From CAZMRW01 sp964568805 (GTDB taxonomy: Bacteria > Pseudomonadota > Gammaproteobacteria > Methylococcales > Methylomonadaceae), in the NCBI GenBank assembly GCA_964568805.1, contig CAZMRW010000053.1, positions 1-29,744 on the forward strand: a stretch of DNA of 29,744 nucleotides, given 5' to 3'. The notes under the pieces are model-generated. The model was not told the DNA's origin and did not search any database. It saw nothing but the letters and a program-made list of their open reading frames with translations. The position numbers and the translations under genes are program-made. Positions 8,133 through 15,971 of the stretch are shown one piece after another. How positions within the stretch are numbered: the stretch's first letter is position 1; each line of letters starts with the position of its first letter.

Positions 8133-9448
8133 TGCGTATCAGTCTGTTCGGTTTTATCCTGCTCTTTATTGTGCACCAACCGGCGCTGGCCGCTGCGAAA
8201 ATTGAACATTGGCAAACGGATCAAGGCAGCCGTGTCTTCTTTGTCCACACCGAAAGCCTGCCCCTGGCCGATATTGTCGTTGCTTTCGATGCCGGCAGCG
8301 CCCGGGACGGCGGCCAGCACGGATTGGCGTCGTTGACGGCGAACTTGCTCGATAGCGGCGCTGGAAAATGGAACGCCGACGACATAGCGCAACGCTTCGA
8401 AAGCGTCGGTGCCTTATTTGGCGCCAGCATATCGAACGATATGACAACGATCACGTTACGCACATTGACGGATAAACCGTTATTCGATAAAGCCTTGACG
8501 ACCCTGCAGGAAATTTTGACCAAGCCTGCTTTTAACGAGGCGGATTTTCAACGGGAAAAAAAGCGGACCCTGGCCGCCTTGAAACAACGGGAGGAATCCC
8601 CCGCCGACCTGGCCAGCATTGCCTTTTACGAAGCCTTATACGGCAGCCACCCTTATGCCCATCCCGAATCCGGCCATATCAGCACCGTGTCAGGATTGCA
8701 AGCGGCTGATCTGCGCCGGTTCTATCAGCAATATTACGTTGCTGCCAATGCCGTCGTCGTTATTGTCGGCGACCTTACCCGGCAGCAGGCCGAACAAACA
8801 GCCGGAAAATTATTGGCCAAATTGCCTGCCGGCAGCAAGCCTTCGCCATTGCCGGACGTCGCGATGCCGCTTAAGGCCGCGGCCCGTCACCTGGAATTTC
8901 CTTCCACGCAAACCCATGTGCTGGTCGGTTTGCCTGGAATCGACCGCAAAGATCCTGATTTTTTCAGCCTCTATGTCGGCAATCATATCCTCGGCGGCAG
9001 CGGTCTGGTGTCAAAATTGTTTGAAGAGATCAGGGAAAAACGCGGCCTCGCTTACAGCGCATCCAGTCATTTCAGTCCTATGGTCAAAAAAGGACCGTTC
9101 GAACTGGGTCTGCAAACCCGCAACGATCAAACCGCACAGGCCTTGCAAGTCCTTAATCAGACGTTGTCCGATTTTATCGCCAAAGGCCCGACCGAAGCCG
9201 AACTGACAGCCGCCAAGAAAAATATCACCGGCGGCTTTGCCATGCGCTTTGACACGAATAAAAAACTGGCAAATTATGTTGCCATGATTGGCTTCTATGA
9301 ATTGCCTCTGGATTATCTGGACACGTTTCAGCGCAAGGTCGAAGAAGTGACGGTTGCATCCATTACCGACGCGTTTAAACAGCACATCGACCTCAATCTG
9401 TTGCAAACCATTACCGTCGGCAACGGCAAAGAAAAAGCAAAAAAATAA
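8132..9448 (+). CDS. M16 family peptidase homologue, non-catalytic partner
   Basis: A 438-residue M16 protein with an N-terminal signal peptide (MRISLFGFILLFIVHQPALA). Where the HxxEH motif should be, the sequence reads DGGQHGLASLTANLLDSG, so zinc ligands are lost. It keeps the complementary feature that the upstream protein lacks: the R/Y-pair region REKRGLAYSASSHFSP near residues 298-313, used in M16 heterodimers for substrate binding. This split of functions is typical of bacterial two-gene M16 pairs and of mitochondrial processing peptidase. The one-base overlap with the upstream gene suggests coupled, equimolar synthesis. A lysine-rich tail ends the protein. Confidence 0.93.
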   Translation: MRISLFGFILLFIVHQPALAAAKIEHWQTDQGSRVFFVHTESLPLADIVVAFDAGSARDGGQHGLASLTANLLDSGAGKWNADDIAQRFESVGALFGASISNDMTTITLRTLTDKPLFDKALTTLQEILTKPAFNEADFQREKKRTLAALKQREESPADLASIAFYEALYGSHPYAHPESGHISTVSGLQAADLRRFYQQYYVAANAVVVIVGDLTRQQAEQTAGKLLAKLPAGSKPSPLPDVAMPLKAAARHLEFPSTQTHVLVGLPGIDRKDPDFFSLYVGNHILGGSGLVSKLFEEIREKRGLAYSASSHFSPMVKKGPFELGLQTRNDQTAQALQVLNQTLSDFIAKGPTEAELTAAKKNITGGFAMRFDTNKKLANYVAMIGFYELPLDYLDTFQRKVEEVTVASITDAFKQHIDLNLLQTITVGNGKEKAKK

Positions 9449-9569
9449 TCTCATTACAAGACCGGCCTCATTCGCTCCTTCTCCTGCCGGGCCTATCTGG
9501 ATGTAGATCAATAGAGCATCCAAAGTAGGCGTTTCAGGCGGCGCAGGAGCAATTGCCGAGAGGGTTGGG

Positions 9570-10154
9570 ATGAGTAAAAATAAAACCAGCATAATGAGCA
9601 AACAGAATAAACTCCGCATTATCGGCGGCCACTGGCGCAGCCGGCAAATACATTTCGACGATGCGCCCGGACTCCGGCCGACACCAGCCAGAGTCAGGGA
9701 AACCCTGTTCAACTGGCTGCAAAATGACATTGCCGGCAGCCGCTGTCTCGATTTATATGCTGGCAGCGGCGCCTTGGGCTTTGAAGCGGCCTCCAGGGGC
9801 GCAAAGTGGGTGCTGCAGGTGGAAAACAATGCCAAGGCTTGCCGAAGACTGCACGAAACCTGTATCGCCTTGGCCGCCGACCAGATAAAGATTGTACAAA
9901 TGGACGTGATGCGCTTCCTGGCCGGGGATGCGGAAGCCTTCGACCTGGTCTTTCTCGACCCGCCGTTCGGCCTGAATCTGGCTGCGCCTGCATGTCTTTG
10001 GCTGGAACAAAAAGGCTGGTTAAAGAATCACGGCAAAATTTATGTTGAAACTGAAAGCCATGCTGATATAACAGGGATACCCGAGAACTGGCATCTTTTG
10101 AAAAGCAAAAAAGCCGGAGAGGTCGGTTATCACCTTTTTCAGCGATTCAGCTGA
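9570..10154 (+). CDS. rsmD: 16S rRNA (guanine(966)-N(2))-methyltransferase
   Basis: A 194-residue SAM-dependent methyltransferase that modifies G966 of 16S rRNA in the assembling 30S subunit. The N-terminal RIIGGHWRSRQI and GLRPTPARVRETLFNWL motifs are typical of RsmD. The SAM motif is DLYAGSGALGFEA and the catalytic motif for exocyclic amine methylation is D130-P-P-F133 in FLDPPFG. The first ATG (9570) follows GAGAGG; a second in-frame ATG at 9594 would give a start closer to the family average. coaD follows downstream, the common rsmD-coaD order in proteobacteria. Confidence 0.96.
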   Translation: MSKNKTSIMSKQNKLRIIGGHWRSRQIHFDDAPGLRPTPARVRETLFNWLQNDIAGSRCLDLYAGSGALGFEAASRGAKWVLQVENNAKACRRLHETCIALAADQIKIVQMDVMRFLAGDAEAFDLVFLDPPFGLNLAAPACLWLEQKGWLKNHGKIYVETESHADITGIPENWHLLKSKKAGEVGYHLFQRFS

Positions 10155-10212
10155 TTTTTCTTTTTTATCGGCCGACTTGTTATAAAATCTTCGTTTTTTT
10201 GCGGGTTGATCA

Positions 10213-10692
10213 ATGAAAATTATCGCAATCTATCCCGGCACGTTTGACCCCATCACCAATGGACATCTGGATTTGATTGCCAGAGCATCAAAACTTTATG
10301 ACAAGATTATCGTTGCCGTCGCGCTGAACAAAGGCAAAACCCCGCTATTTTCAATGGCGGAACGGGTTGAATTGACGGCATCGGTCACGACTGAATATAC
10401 CAATGTCGAAGTCAAAGGCTTTGATTCCCTGCTGGTCGAGTTTGCCAAGCAGCAAGGCGCCGATGTGATCTTGAGGGGCTTGCGCGCGGTTTCCGATTTT
10501 GAGTATGAATTTCAGTTGGCGGGCATGAACCGGCGTCTGGCGCCGGATCTGGAAACGGTTTTTTTAACACCGGCCGAGCAATATGAATTTATTTCGTCGA
10601 GCATGATCAGAGAGATAGCCCAGTTAAAAGGCGATGTATCCAGTTTTGTTCCGGATCTTGTACGCCAACGCTTAATCGAAAAATTTAGTTAG
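10213..10692 (+). CDS. coaD: Phosphopantetheine adenylyltransferase
   Basis: A 159-residue nucleotidyltransferase that transfers AMP from ATP to 4'-phosphopantetheine, the penultimate step of coenzyme A synthesis. It begins with the canonical YPGTFDPITNGHLDLI, whose TNGH is the (H/T)xGH ATP-binding motif, then ILRGLRAVSDFEYEFQ and the C-terminal ISSSMIRE motif. Length and order of motifs are standard. A TATAAA sequence at 10181-10186 could be a -10 element for its own promoter, 27 bases before the ATG, although no good -35 is visible. The ferredoxin gene begins 8 bases after the stop. Confidence 0.97.
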   Translation: MKIIAIYPGTFDPITNGHLDLIARASKLYDKIIVAVALNKGKTPLFSMAERVELTASVTTEYTNVEVKGFDSLLVEFAKQQGADVILRGLRAVSDFEYEFQLAGMNRRLAPDLETVFLTPAEQYEFISSSMIREIAQLKGDVSSFVPDLVRQRLIEKFS

Positions 10693-10700
10693 GAGAATCC

Positions 10701-10952
10701 ATGGCTTTAATCATCAATGATGAATGCATCAATTGTGATGTATGCGAACCCGAATGTCCCAATGGCGCCATTTCCCAGGGCGAGGAAATTTATATCATCA
10801 ATCCGGTTTTATGCACCGAGTGCGTTGGCCATTACGATGTTCCTCAGTGCATGGAAGTATGCCCGGTCGACTGCATCGATAAAGATCCCGATCATGCCGA
10901 AAATAAAGACGGTTTATATCAGAAATATTTGAAATTGACGCAAAAAAGTTAA
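10701..10952 (+). CDS. 2[4Fe-4S] ferredoxin, YfhL type
   Basis: An 83-residue bacterial ferredoxin. The first cluster motif is C-x2-C-x2-C-x3-C-P (INCDVCEPECPNGAI). The second is C-x2-C-x8-C-x3-C-P (TECVGHYDVPQCMEVCP), with the insertion between the second and third cysteines that marks the YfhL/Alvin-type ferredoxins, which have unusually low and split redox potentials. AGGAG lies 6-7 bases before the ATG. It shares the coaD transcript unit by spacing. The physiological partner is not known. Confidence 0.93.
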   Translation: MALIINDECINCDVCEPECPNGAISQGEEIYIINPVLCTECVGHYDVPQCMEVCPVDCIDKDPDHAENKDGLYQKYLKLTQKS

Positions 10953-11204
10953 TGCCCGTTTAATCTGACAGCAGGCGATTTCCTGTAAAAGACCGTCAGT
11001 CCAAAGAGTTTTTAATTCCAGCCCGATGTCCCGTCCTGTCATAAGCCATCCCGCAATCAAGTCATCTTAAAAAACATAATGTCATAAGGTGCATTCAGGA
11101 GCTTTTCAACGTCAAAATTTCCTCGGCAGACACTGGCGTCGTGTCCGATTAATCCTGAACTGCTCAAGAAAATATTTTCATTTTCTTTATACCCTCCCGG
11201 CTAA
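10953..11204. other. Intergenic stretch upstream of kdp control region
   Basis: I see no gene or RNA here. No clear terminator for the ferredoxin gene was found, apart from an imperfect ACAG...CTGT dyad near 10970-10988. The stretch leads into the probable kdp promoter. Confidence 0.4.
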
Positions 11205-11225
11205 ATTTTACAGCTTTTTTACATC
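11205..11225 (+). promoter_or_regulatory. Candidate KdpE binding site and kdp promoter
   Basis: ATTTTACAGC followed by TTTTTTACATC resembles, from memory, the T-rich KdpE footprint at the E. coli kdp promoter (ATTTTTATAC then a T-run and ACACC). It lies about 75 bases before the first small kdp-linked frame, and TATTAG at about 11232-11237 could serve as the -10 element. A second T-rich stretch (TTTTCTTTATACC) lies at 11181-11193. This is a visual match only. Confidence 0.5.
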
Positions 11226-11248
11226 GCTACCTATTAGACTTGCATCTT

Positions 11249-11271
11249 AGACCGGCATTGATTGCCGGTCT
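11249..11271 (+). terminator. Terminator-like hairpin in kdp leader
   Basis: A perfect 9-bp stem AGACCGGCA / TGCCGGTCT with a 5-base loop, followed by TTTATTTG. It has the form of an intrinsic terminator on the plus strand. It lies downstream of the candidate kdp promoter and upstream of the first kdp-linked frame at 11300, so it could be an attenuator. It could instead simply end read-through from the ferredoxin gene. Confidence 0.65.
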
Positions 11272-11299
11272 TTTATTTGTTTAAGTCTCAGGTGGTTTT

Positions 11300-11392
11300 A
11301 TGGACGCATTGTTTTTCATATTCACGGTTGCTTTCTTCGCAGTCACCATTCTACTGGTTCACGCCTGTGAAAAGTTAAGGACGCAGTCATGA
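11300..11392 (+). CDS. 30-residue membrane microprotein preceding kdpF
   Basis: An ATG frame of 30 codons beginning MDALFFIFTVAFFAVTILLV, then HACEKLRTQS. It is a single hydrophobic span with a short polar, positively charged tail containing Cys and Glu. GGTGG about 5-9 bases upstream can serve as a ribosome site. Its stop overlaps the kdpF start (TCATGA), and the chain of overlaps continues into kdpA, which argues that it is translated. I recall similar short frames with an FF-x-x-x-x-x-C-E-(K/R)-L pattern ahead of kdpF in other proteobacteria, usually left unannotated or hypothetical. A role in the Kdp complex is inference from position. Confidence 0.65.
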   Translation: MDALFFIFTVAFFAVTILLVHACEKLRTQS

Positions 11393-11478
11393 GCTGGATA
11401 TATCTTCTGAGCGGCGCGCTGGCGCTGGCGATTTTCATTTATCTGATTGCCGCGCTGTTTTATCCGGAGAAATTCTGA
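11389..11478 (+). CDS. kdpF: K+-transporting ATPase small subunit KdpF
   Basis: A 29-residue single-span protein: MSWIYLLSGALALAIF, then IYLIAALFYPEKF. The L-x-G-x2-L-x2-Y-L-x2-AL-x-PE(K/R)F pattern is the signature of KdpF, which sits at the edge of the KdpFABC complex and stabilises it. It starts inside the end of the upstream microprotein gene and its stop shares one base with the kdpA start (TGATG). It is too short for default gene callers. Confidence 0.93.
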   Translation: MSWIYLLSGALALAIFIYLIAALFYPEKF

Positions 11479-13286
11479 TGACAGGCAACGGTTTTTTCCA
11501 AATTTCGTTTTATGTAGTTACCCTGTTGGCACTTGCCAAACCGCTAGGCTGGTATATGGCCAGAGTCTATGAGGATGAGCCGGCGGGTTTGAACCGCTTG
11601 TTAAAGCCGGTCGAAACGCTGATTTATCATCTAAGCGGCGTGAACCCGAAACAGGAGATGCGCTGGAGCGACTATGCCATCGCGCTGCTGATCTTCAATC
11701 TGCTGGGTATTCTGGTGGTCTTTGCTCTACAGCGGCTGCAAGCCTACCTGCCCCTGAATCCGCAGAATCTGCCCGCCGTAAGTCCGGACTCGTCCTTCAA
11801 CACCGCAGTCAGTTTTGCCACCAATACCAACTGGCAGGGCTACGGCGGCGAAACCACAATGAGCTATCTGACCCAGATGCTGGGCATGACGGTGCAAAAC
11901 TTCCTATCCGCTGCAACCGGCATGGCGGTTCTGGTCGCTCTGATCCGGGGATTTGCCCGGCGCAATGCAGGCATCATCGGCAATTTCTGGGTGGACCTCA
12001 CCCGCACTACGCTGTACATCCTTATGCCGCTGTCGCTGATCCTGGCATTGGTCCTGGTAGGCCAGGGCGTCGTGCAGACTTTCAGCCCTTATCAAACGGC
12101 ACCGTTAATCGAAACTGCCACTTATGAGCAACCGAAACTGGGTGCAGATGGCCTAGCATTGCAAGATGCCGGCGGCAATCAGGTCATGGAAACGGTCGAA
12201 GTCAAGGAGCAAGTTGTGGCGGTCGGGCCTGCGGCTTCGCAGGTTGCCATCAAGCAGCTCGGCACCAACGGCGGCGGTTTTTTCAGCGTCAATTCGGCGC
12301 ATCCGTTGGAAAATCCGACCCCGTTAAGCAATTTTCTTGAAATGCTGTCGATACTGCTTATCCCTGCTGCGCTGTGCTACACCTTCGGCATGATGGTGGG
12401 CGACGCCCGGCAAGGCTGGGCAATTTTGGCGGCGATGACACTGGTTTTTGTCGCACTGATTTTCGTCACGGTACCCGCCGAGCAAAGCGGTAACCCTGCC
12501 CTGGCATTATTGAATGTCGATCAATCGGCAAACGACAGCCAGTCCGGCGGCAACATGGAAGGCAAGGAGACTCGATTCGGAATTACCAACTCCGCTTTGT
12601 GGGCTGTTGCCACGACAGCCGCTTCCAACGGTTCCGTGAATGCCATGCACGATTCCTTCACGCCCATCGGCGGCATGATTCCGATGTGGCTGATGCAATT
12701 GGGCGAGGTGATCTTCGGCGGCGTCGGCTCAGGGCTTTACGGCATGATCCTATTTGCGATTGTCGCCGTGTTTGTATCCGGTTTAATGATAGGCCGCACG
12801 CCCGAATATTTGGGTAAAAAAATCGAAGCCTACGAGATGAAAATGGCTGCGATCACGATTTTGATTCCGCCGCTGGTTGTCTTGGGCGGCACCGCACTCG
12901 CCGTCATGATCGATGCCAGCAAGACATCCATCTTCAATCCTGGCGCGCATGGTTTCAGCGAAGTGCTCTATGCATTCTCGTCGGCAGGCAACAACAACGG
13001 CAGCGCCTTCGGCGGATTATCGGCGAATACGCCTTTTTACAATGTCATGCTTGGCGTATCAATGCTGTTTTCACGTTATTGGCTGATGGTGCCGGTACTC
13101 GCCATTGCCGGTTCCCTCGCCGCGAAGAAGATTGTGCCTGTCGGCCCCGGCACCCTGCCGACCCATACCCCGTTGTTCGTGATATTGCTGATCGGAACCG
13201 TTTTGCTGGTTGGCGCACTCACCTTCATCCCGGCTCTGGCCCTGGGCCCTGTGGTCGAGCACCTGCAGATGATGGGCGCCCGCTAA
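11478..13286 (+). CDS. kdpA: K+-transporting ATPase subunit A (channel-like)
   Basis: A 602-residue membrane protein of the superfamily of K+ transporters; it selects and takes up potassium in the KdpFABC P-type ATPase. The four pore-loop regions can be seen: SFATNTNWQGYGGETTMSY near 113-131, the QLGTNGGGFFSVNSAHP region near 262-278, ATTAASNGSVNAMHD near 377-391 and AFSSAGNNNGSAFGGLS near 497-513, each with the filter glycine. About ten membrane helices surround them. KdpA usually has 557-600 residues, so this is at the long end, owing in part to an extracytoplasmic loop near 205-255. Its start overlaps the kdpF stop by one base. kdpB follows 20 bases after its stop. Confidence 0.97.
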   Translation: MTGNGFFQISFYVVTLLALAKPLGWYMARVYEDEPAGLNRLLKPVETLIYHLSGVNPKQEMRWSDYAIALLIFNLLGILVVFALQRLQAYLPLNPQNLPAVSPDSSFNTAVSFATNTNWQGYGGETTMSYLTQMLGMTVQNFLSAATGMAVLVALIRGFARRNAGIIGNFWVDLTRTTLYILMPLSLILALVLVGQGVVQTFSPYQTAPLIETATYEQPKLGADGLALQDAGGNQVMETVEVKEQVVAVGPAASQVAIKQLGTNGGGFFSVNSAHPLENPTPLSNFLEMLSILLIPAALCYTFGMMVGDARQGWAILAAMTLVFVALIFVTVPAEQSGNPALALLNVDQSANDSQSGGNMEGKETRFGITNSALWAVATTAASNGSVNAMHDSFTPIGGMIPMWLMQLGEVIFGGVGSGLYGMILFAIVAVFVSGLMIGRTPEYLGKKIEAYEMKMAAITILIPPLVVLGGTALAVMIDASKTSIFNPGAHGFSEVLYAFSSAGNNNGSAFGGLSANTPFYNVMLGVSMLFSRYWLMVPVLAIAGSLAAKKIVPVGPGTLPTHTPLFVILLIGTVLLVGALTFIPALALGPVVEHLQMMGAR

Positions 13287-13306
13287 GCGACCGATTGGAG
13301 AATCTA

Positions 13307-15379
13307 ATGAGCAAAAAACCCGTTTCAACAGTATTAATTAATCCGCAAATTTTACAGGAAGCCCTGGTGGATTCCTTCCGCAAGCTCACACCCAAGCAGC
13401 AATGGAAAAATCCGGTCATGTTTGTCGTCTATATCGGCAGTCTCCTGGCGACGTTTCTTTGGATGCAGGCCGCGACCGGTGAAGGCGAGGCACCGGCCGG
13501 ATTCATTTTGGCCGTAACCCTGTGGCTCTGGTTCACCGTGCTGTTCGCCAATTTCGCCGAGGCGGTCGCCGAAGGGCGCAGCAAGGCGCAGGCGGCTTTT
13601 TTGCGCAGCGCCAAACGCGACATTGCCGCGAAAAAGCTTGATGAACCGCGCTACGGCTCCAATTACTCGAAAGTGGCAGGATCGAGCCTCCGGCGCGGCG
13701 ATGTCGTGCTGATAGAAGCCGGCGATTTCATCCCCGGCGATGGCGATGTCATCGAGGGCGTGGCTTCGGTGGACGAAAGTGCCATCACCGGGGAAAGCGC
13801 GCCGGTGATCCGCGAATCCGGAGGCGACTTCAGTTCTGTGACCGGCGGTACCCGGGTGCTGTCGGACTGGCTGGTGGTGCGCATCAGCGTCAATCCGGGC
13901 GAAGCCTTTTTGGATCGCATGATTGCCATGGTGGAAAGCGCCAAGCGTCAGAAAACCCCGAACGAGATTGCCCTGACTATTTTACTGGTGGCCCTGACGT
14001 TGATCTTTCTGATGGCCACCGTGACTCTGCTGCCCTATTCGCTTTACGCAGTGGAGACTGCCGGAACTGGCAAGCCGATCACGATTACCGTACTGGTCGC
14101 TTTACTGGTCTGTCTGATTCCGACGACCATCGGCGGGTTGCTGTCAGCCATCGGTGTAGCCGGCATCGGCCGGATGATGCAGAAAAATGTGATCGCCACC
14201 TCCGGCCGGGCTGTGGAAGCGGCGGGAGACATCGATGTCTTGCTGCTCGACAAGACCGGCACCATCACTTTAGGCAATCGCCAGGCTGCCGCATTTATTC
14301 CGGTCAAAGGCATCTTAAGAAAAGATCTTGCCGACGCCGCACAACTGGCTTCACTGGCTGACGAGACGCCGGAAGGCCGCAGCATCGTGATTCTGGCAAA
14401 GCAACAGTTCGGTTTCAGGCAAAGGGACATACATTCTTTGGGCGCCACTTTCGTTCATTTCAGCGCCCAGACCCGGATGAGCGGCGTCAATTTTGAAGGG
14501 CGCCAGATACGCAAGGGCGCACATGACGCCATTCGCAGCTATATTGAGGAATTGGGCAGCAAATTCCCGCCGGAACTTCAGAAAATGGTTGACGACGTGG
14601 CGCGACGCGGAAGTACGCCGTTAGTCGTCGCTGAAGGGGCTCGCGCCCTGGGCGTGATCGAACTCAAGGATATCGTCAAGGGCGGCATCAAGGAACGCTT
14701 TGCCGAACTGCGCCAGATGGGCATCAAGACCATCATGATCACCGGCGATAACCGTCTGACAGCCGCTGCGATTGCGGCCGAGGCCGGAGTTGACGACTTC
14801 CTGGCCGAGGCCACGCCGGAGATGAAGCTGAAACTGATTCGGCAACATCAGGCAGATGGCCGTCTGGTCGCGATGACCGGCGACGGCACCAACGATGCCC
14901 CGGCATTGGCCCAGGCCGATGTCGCGGTAGCGATGAACTCCGGCACCCAGGCGGCCAAGGAAGCAGGAAATATGGTGGATCTCGACTCGAACCCTACCAA
15001 ATTAATCGAGATTGTGGAGACCGGCAAACAGATGCTGATGACACGCGGCGCTCTTACCACTTTCAGCATAGCCAACGACGTAGCGAAATACTTCGCGATT
15101 ATCCCGGCGGCTTTTGCAACCACTTATCCGGTGCTCAATGTATTGAATGTGATGAACCTGGCCACTCCGGCGAGCGCCATTCTGTCGGCCGTGATCTTTA
15201 ACGCATTGATTATTATTGCGCTGATTCCTCTGGCGTTAAAAGGCATCCGGTACCGGCCGGTCGGAGCCGCCCAACTGCTGCAAAATAATCTGCTGATTTA
15301 CGGTATCGGAGGACTGATTGTCCCATTTATCGGCATCAAACTGATCGATCTGATACTGGTCGCGCTGAATTTTGTTTAA
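13307..15379 (+). CDS. kdpB: K+-transporting P-type ATPase subunit B
   Basis: A 690-residue P-type ATPase subunit that hydrolyses ATP to drive potassium uptake through KdpA. Motifs in order: actuator-domain DESAITGESAPVI, whose serine in TGES is the site of inhibitory phosphorylation in E. coli; the phosphorylation motif D315-K-T-G-T; KGAHDAIRSYI in the nucleotide-binding domain; ITGDNRLTAAAIAAEAGVD; and TGDGTNDAPALAQADV in the hinge. An open frame extends upstream into kdpA, but the ATG at 13307 (MSKKPVSTVLI) matches the family N-terminus and has a GGAG ribosome site. kdpC begins 12 bases after the stop. Confidence 0.97.
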   Translation: MSKKPVSTVLINPQILQEALVDSFRKLTPKQQWKNPVMFVVYIGSLLATFLWMQAATGEGEAPAGFILAVTLWLWFTVLFANFAEAVAEGRSKAQAAFLRSAKRDIAAKKLDEPRYGSNYSKVAGSSLRRGDVVLIEAGDFIPGDGDVIEGVASVDESAITGESAPVIRESGGDFSSVTGGTRVLSDWLVVRISVNPGEAFLDRMIAMVESAKRQKTPNEIALTILLVALTLIFLMATVTLLPYSLYAVETAGTGKPITITVLVALLVCLIPTTIGGLLSAIGVAGIGRMMQKNVIATSGRAVEAAGDIDVLLLDKTGTITLGNRQAAAFIPVKGILRKDLADAAQLASLADETPEGRSIVILAKQQFGFRQRDIHSLGATFVHFSAQTRMSGVNFEGRQIRKGAHDAIRSYIEELGSKFPPELQKMVDDVARRGSTPLVVAEGARALGVIELKDIVKGGIKERFAELRQMGIKTIMITGDNRLTAAAIAAEAGVDDFLAEATPEMKLKLIRQHQADGRLVAMTGDGTNDAPALAQADVAVAMNSGTQAAKEAGNMVDLDSNPTKLIEIVETGKQMLMTRGALTTFSIANDVAKYFAIIPAAFATTYPVLNVLNVMNLATPASAILSAVIFNALIIIALIPLALKGIRYRPVGAAQLLQNNLLIYGIGGLIVPFIGIKLIDLILVALNFV

Positions 15380-15391
15380 AGGAGCCAAGCC

Positions 15392-15970
15392 ATGTCCAAA
15401 CACCTACAACCGGCGATCATGCTGTTCGTTATTCTGAGCATGATTACCGGCGTTATTTATCCGGCTTTAGTCACAGGAATTGCACAAATAGTATTTCCCA
15501 GCCAGGCCAATGGCAGTCTGATTGTTGATCAGTCGGGCAAGAACGTCGGTTCAACATTAATCGGCCAGCCCTTCAGTCATCCGAAATATTTCTGGGGACG
15601 GCCCTCGGCTACCGGGCCATTCCCTTATAATGCAGGAGCCTCCAGCGGTTCTAACCTCGGGCCGACCAATCCGGCTCTATTGGCTGCCGTTAAAGCGCGC
15701 ATTCAGCAATTAGAAACAGCCGATCCTGATAATAAGGCCCCAATTCCGGTTGACCTGATTACGGCATCGGGCAGCGGGCTTGACCCTCATATCAGTCCTG
15801 CCGCAGCAGACTATCAAATCAGTCGCGTAGCTAGGATCCGTAATCTGAAGACCGAACAGATCCGCGAGCTGGTTGATGCAAATACCGAACCTCGTCAATG
15901 GCTGTTTTTGGGGGAGCCCCGCGTGAATGTGCTTAATCTGAATCTTGCCCTGGATCGGTTGTCTCCATAA
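15392..15970 (+). CDS. kdpC: K+-transporting ATPase subunit C
   Basis: A 192-residue protein with one N-terminal membrane helix (MLFVILSMITGVIYPALVTGI) and a periplasmic domain. It carries the family motifs SSGSNLGPTNPAL and TASGSGLDPHISPAAADYQ followed by R(V/I)AR, which complete the KdpFABC complex. The length matches the E. coli protein (190). AAAGGAG precedes the ATG. KdpD starts one base after its stop. Confidence 0.96.
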   Translation: MSKHLQPAIMLFVILSMITGVIYPALVTGIAQIVFPSQANGSLIVDQSGKNVGSTLIGQPFSHPKYFWGRPSATGPFPYNAGASSGSNLGPTNPALLAAVKARIQQLETADPDNKAPIPVDLITASGSGLDPHISPAAADYQISRVARIRNLKTEQIRELVDANTEPRQWLFLGEPRVNVLNLNLALDRLSP

Positions 15971-15971
15971 T

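Noticed and set aside
9011..9835. 274-codon open frame on the minus strand
   Set aside because: It runs across the end of the M16 partner gene, the spacer and the start of rsmD, all better supported on the plus strand.
13079..13306. Upstream extension of the kdpB frame
   Set aside because: It overlaps the conserved end of kdpA; ATG 13307 has a ribosome site and gives the family N-terminus.
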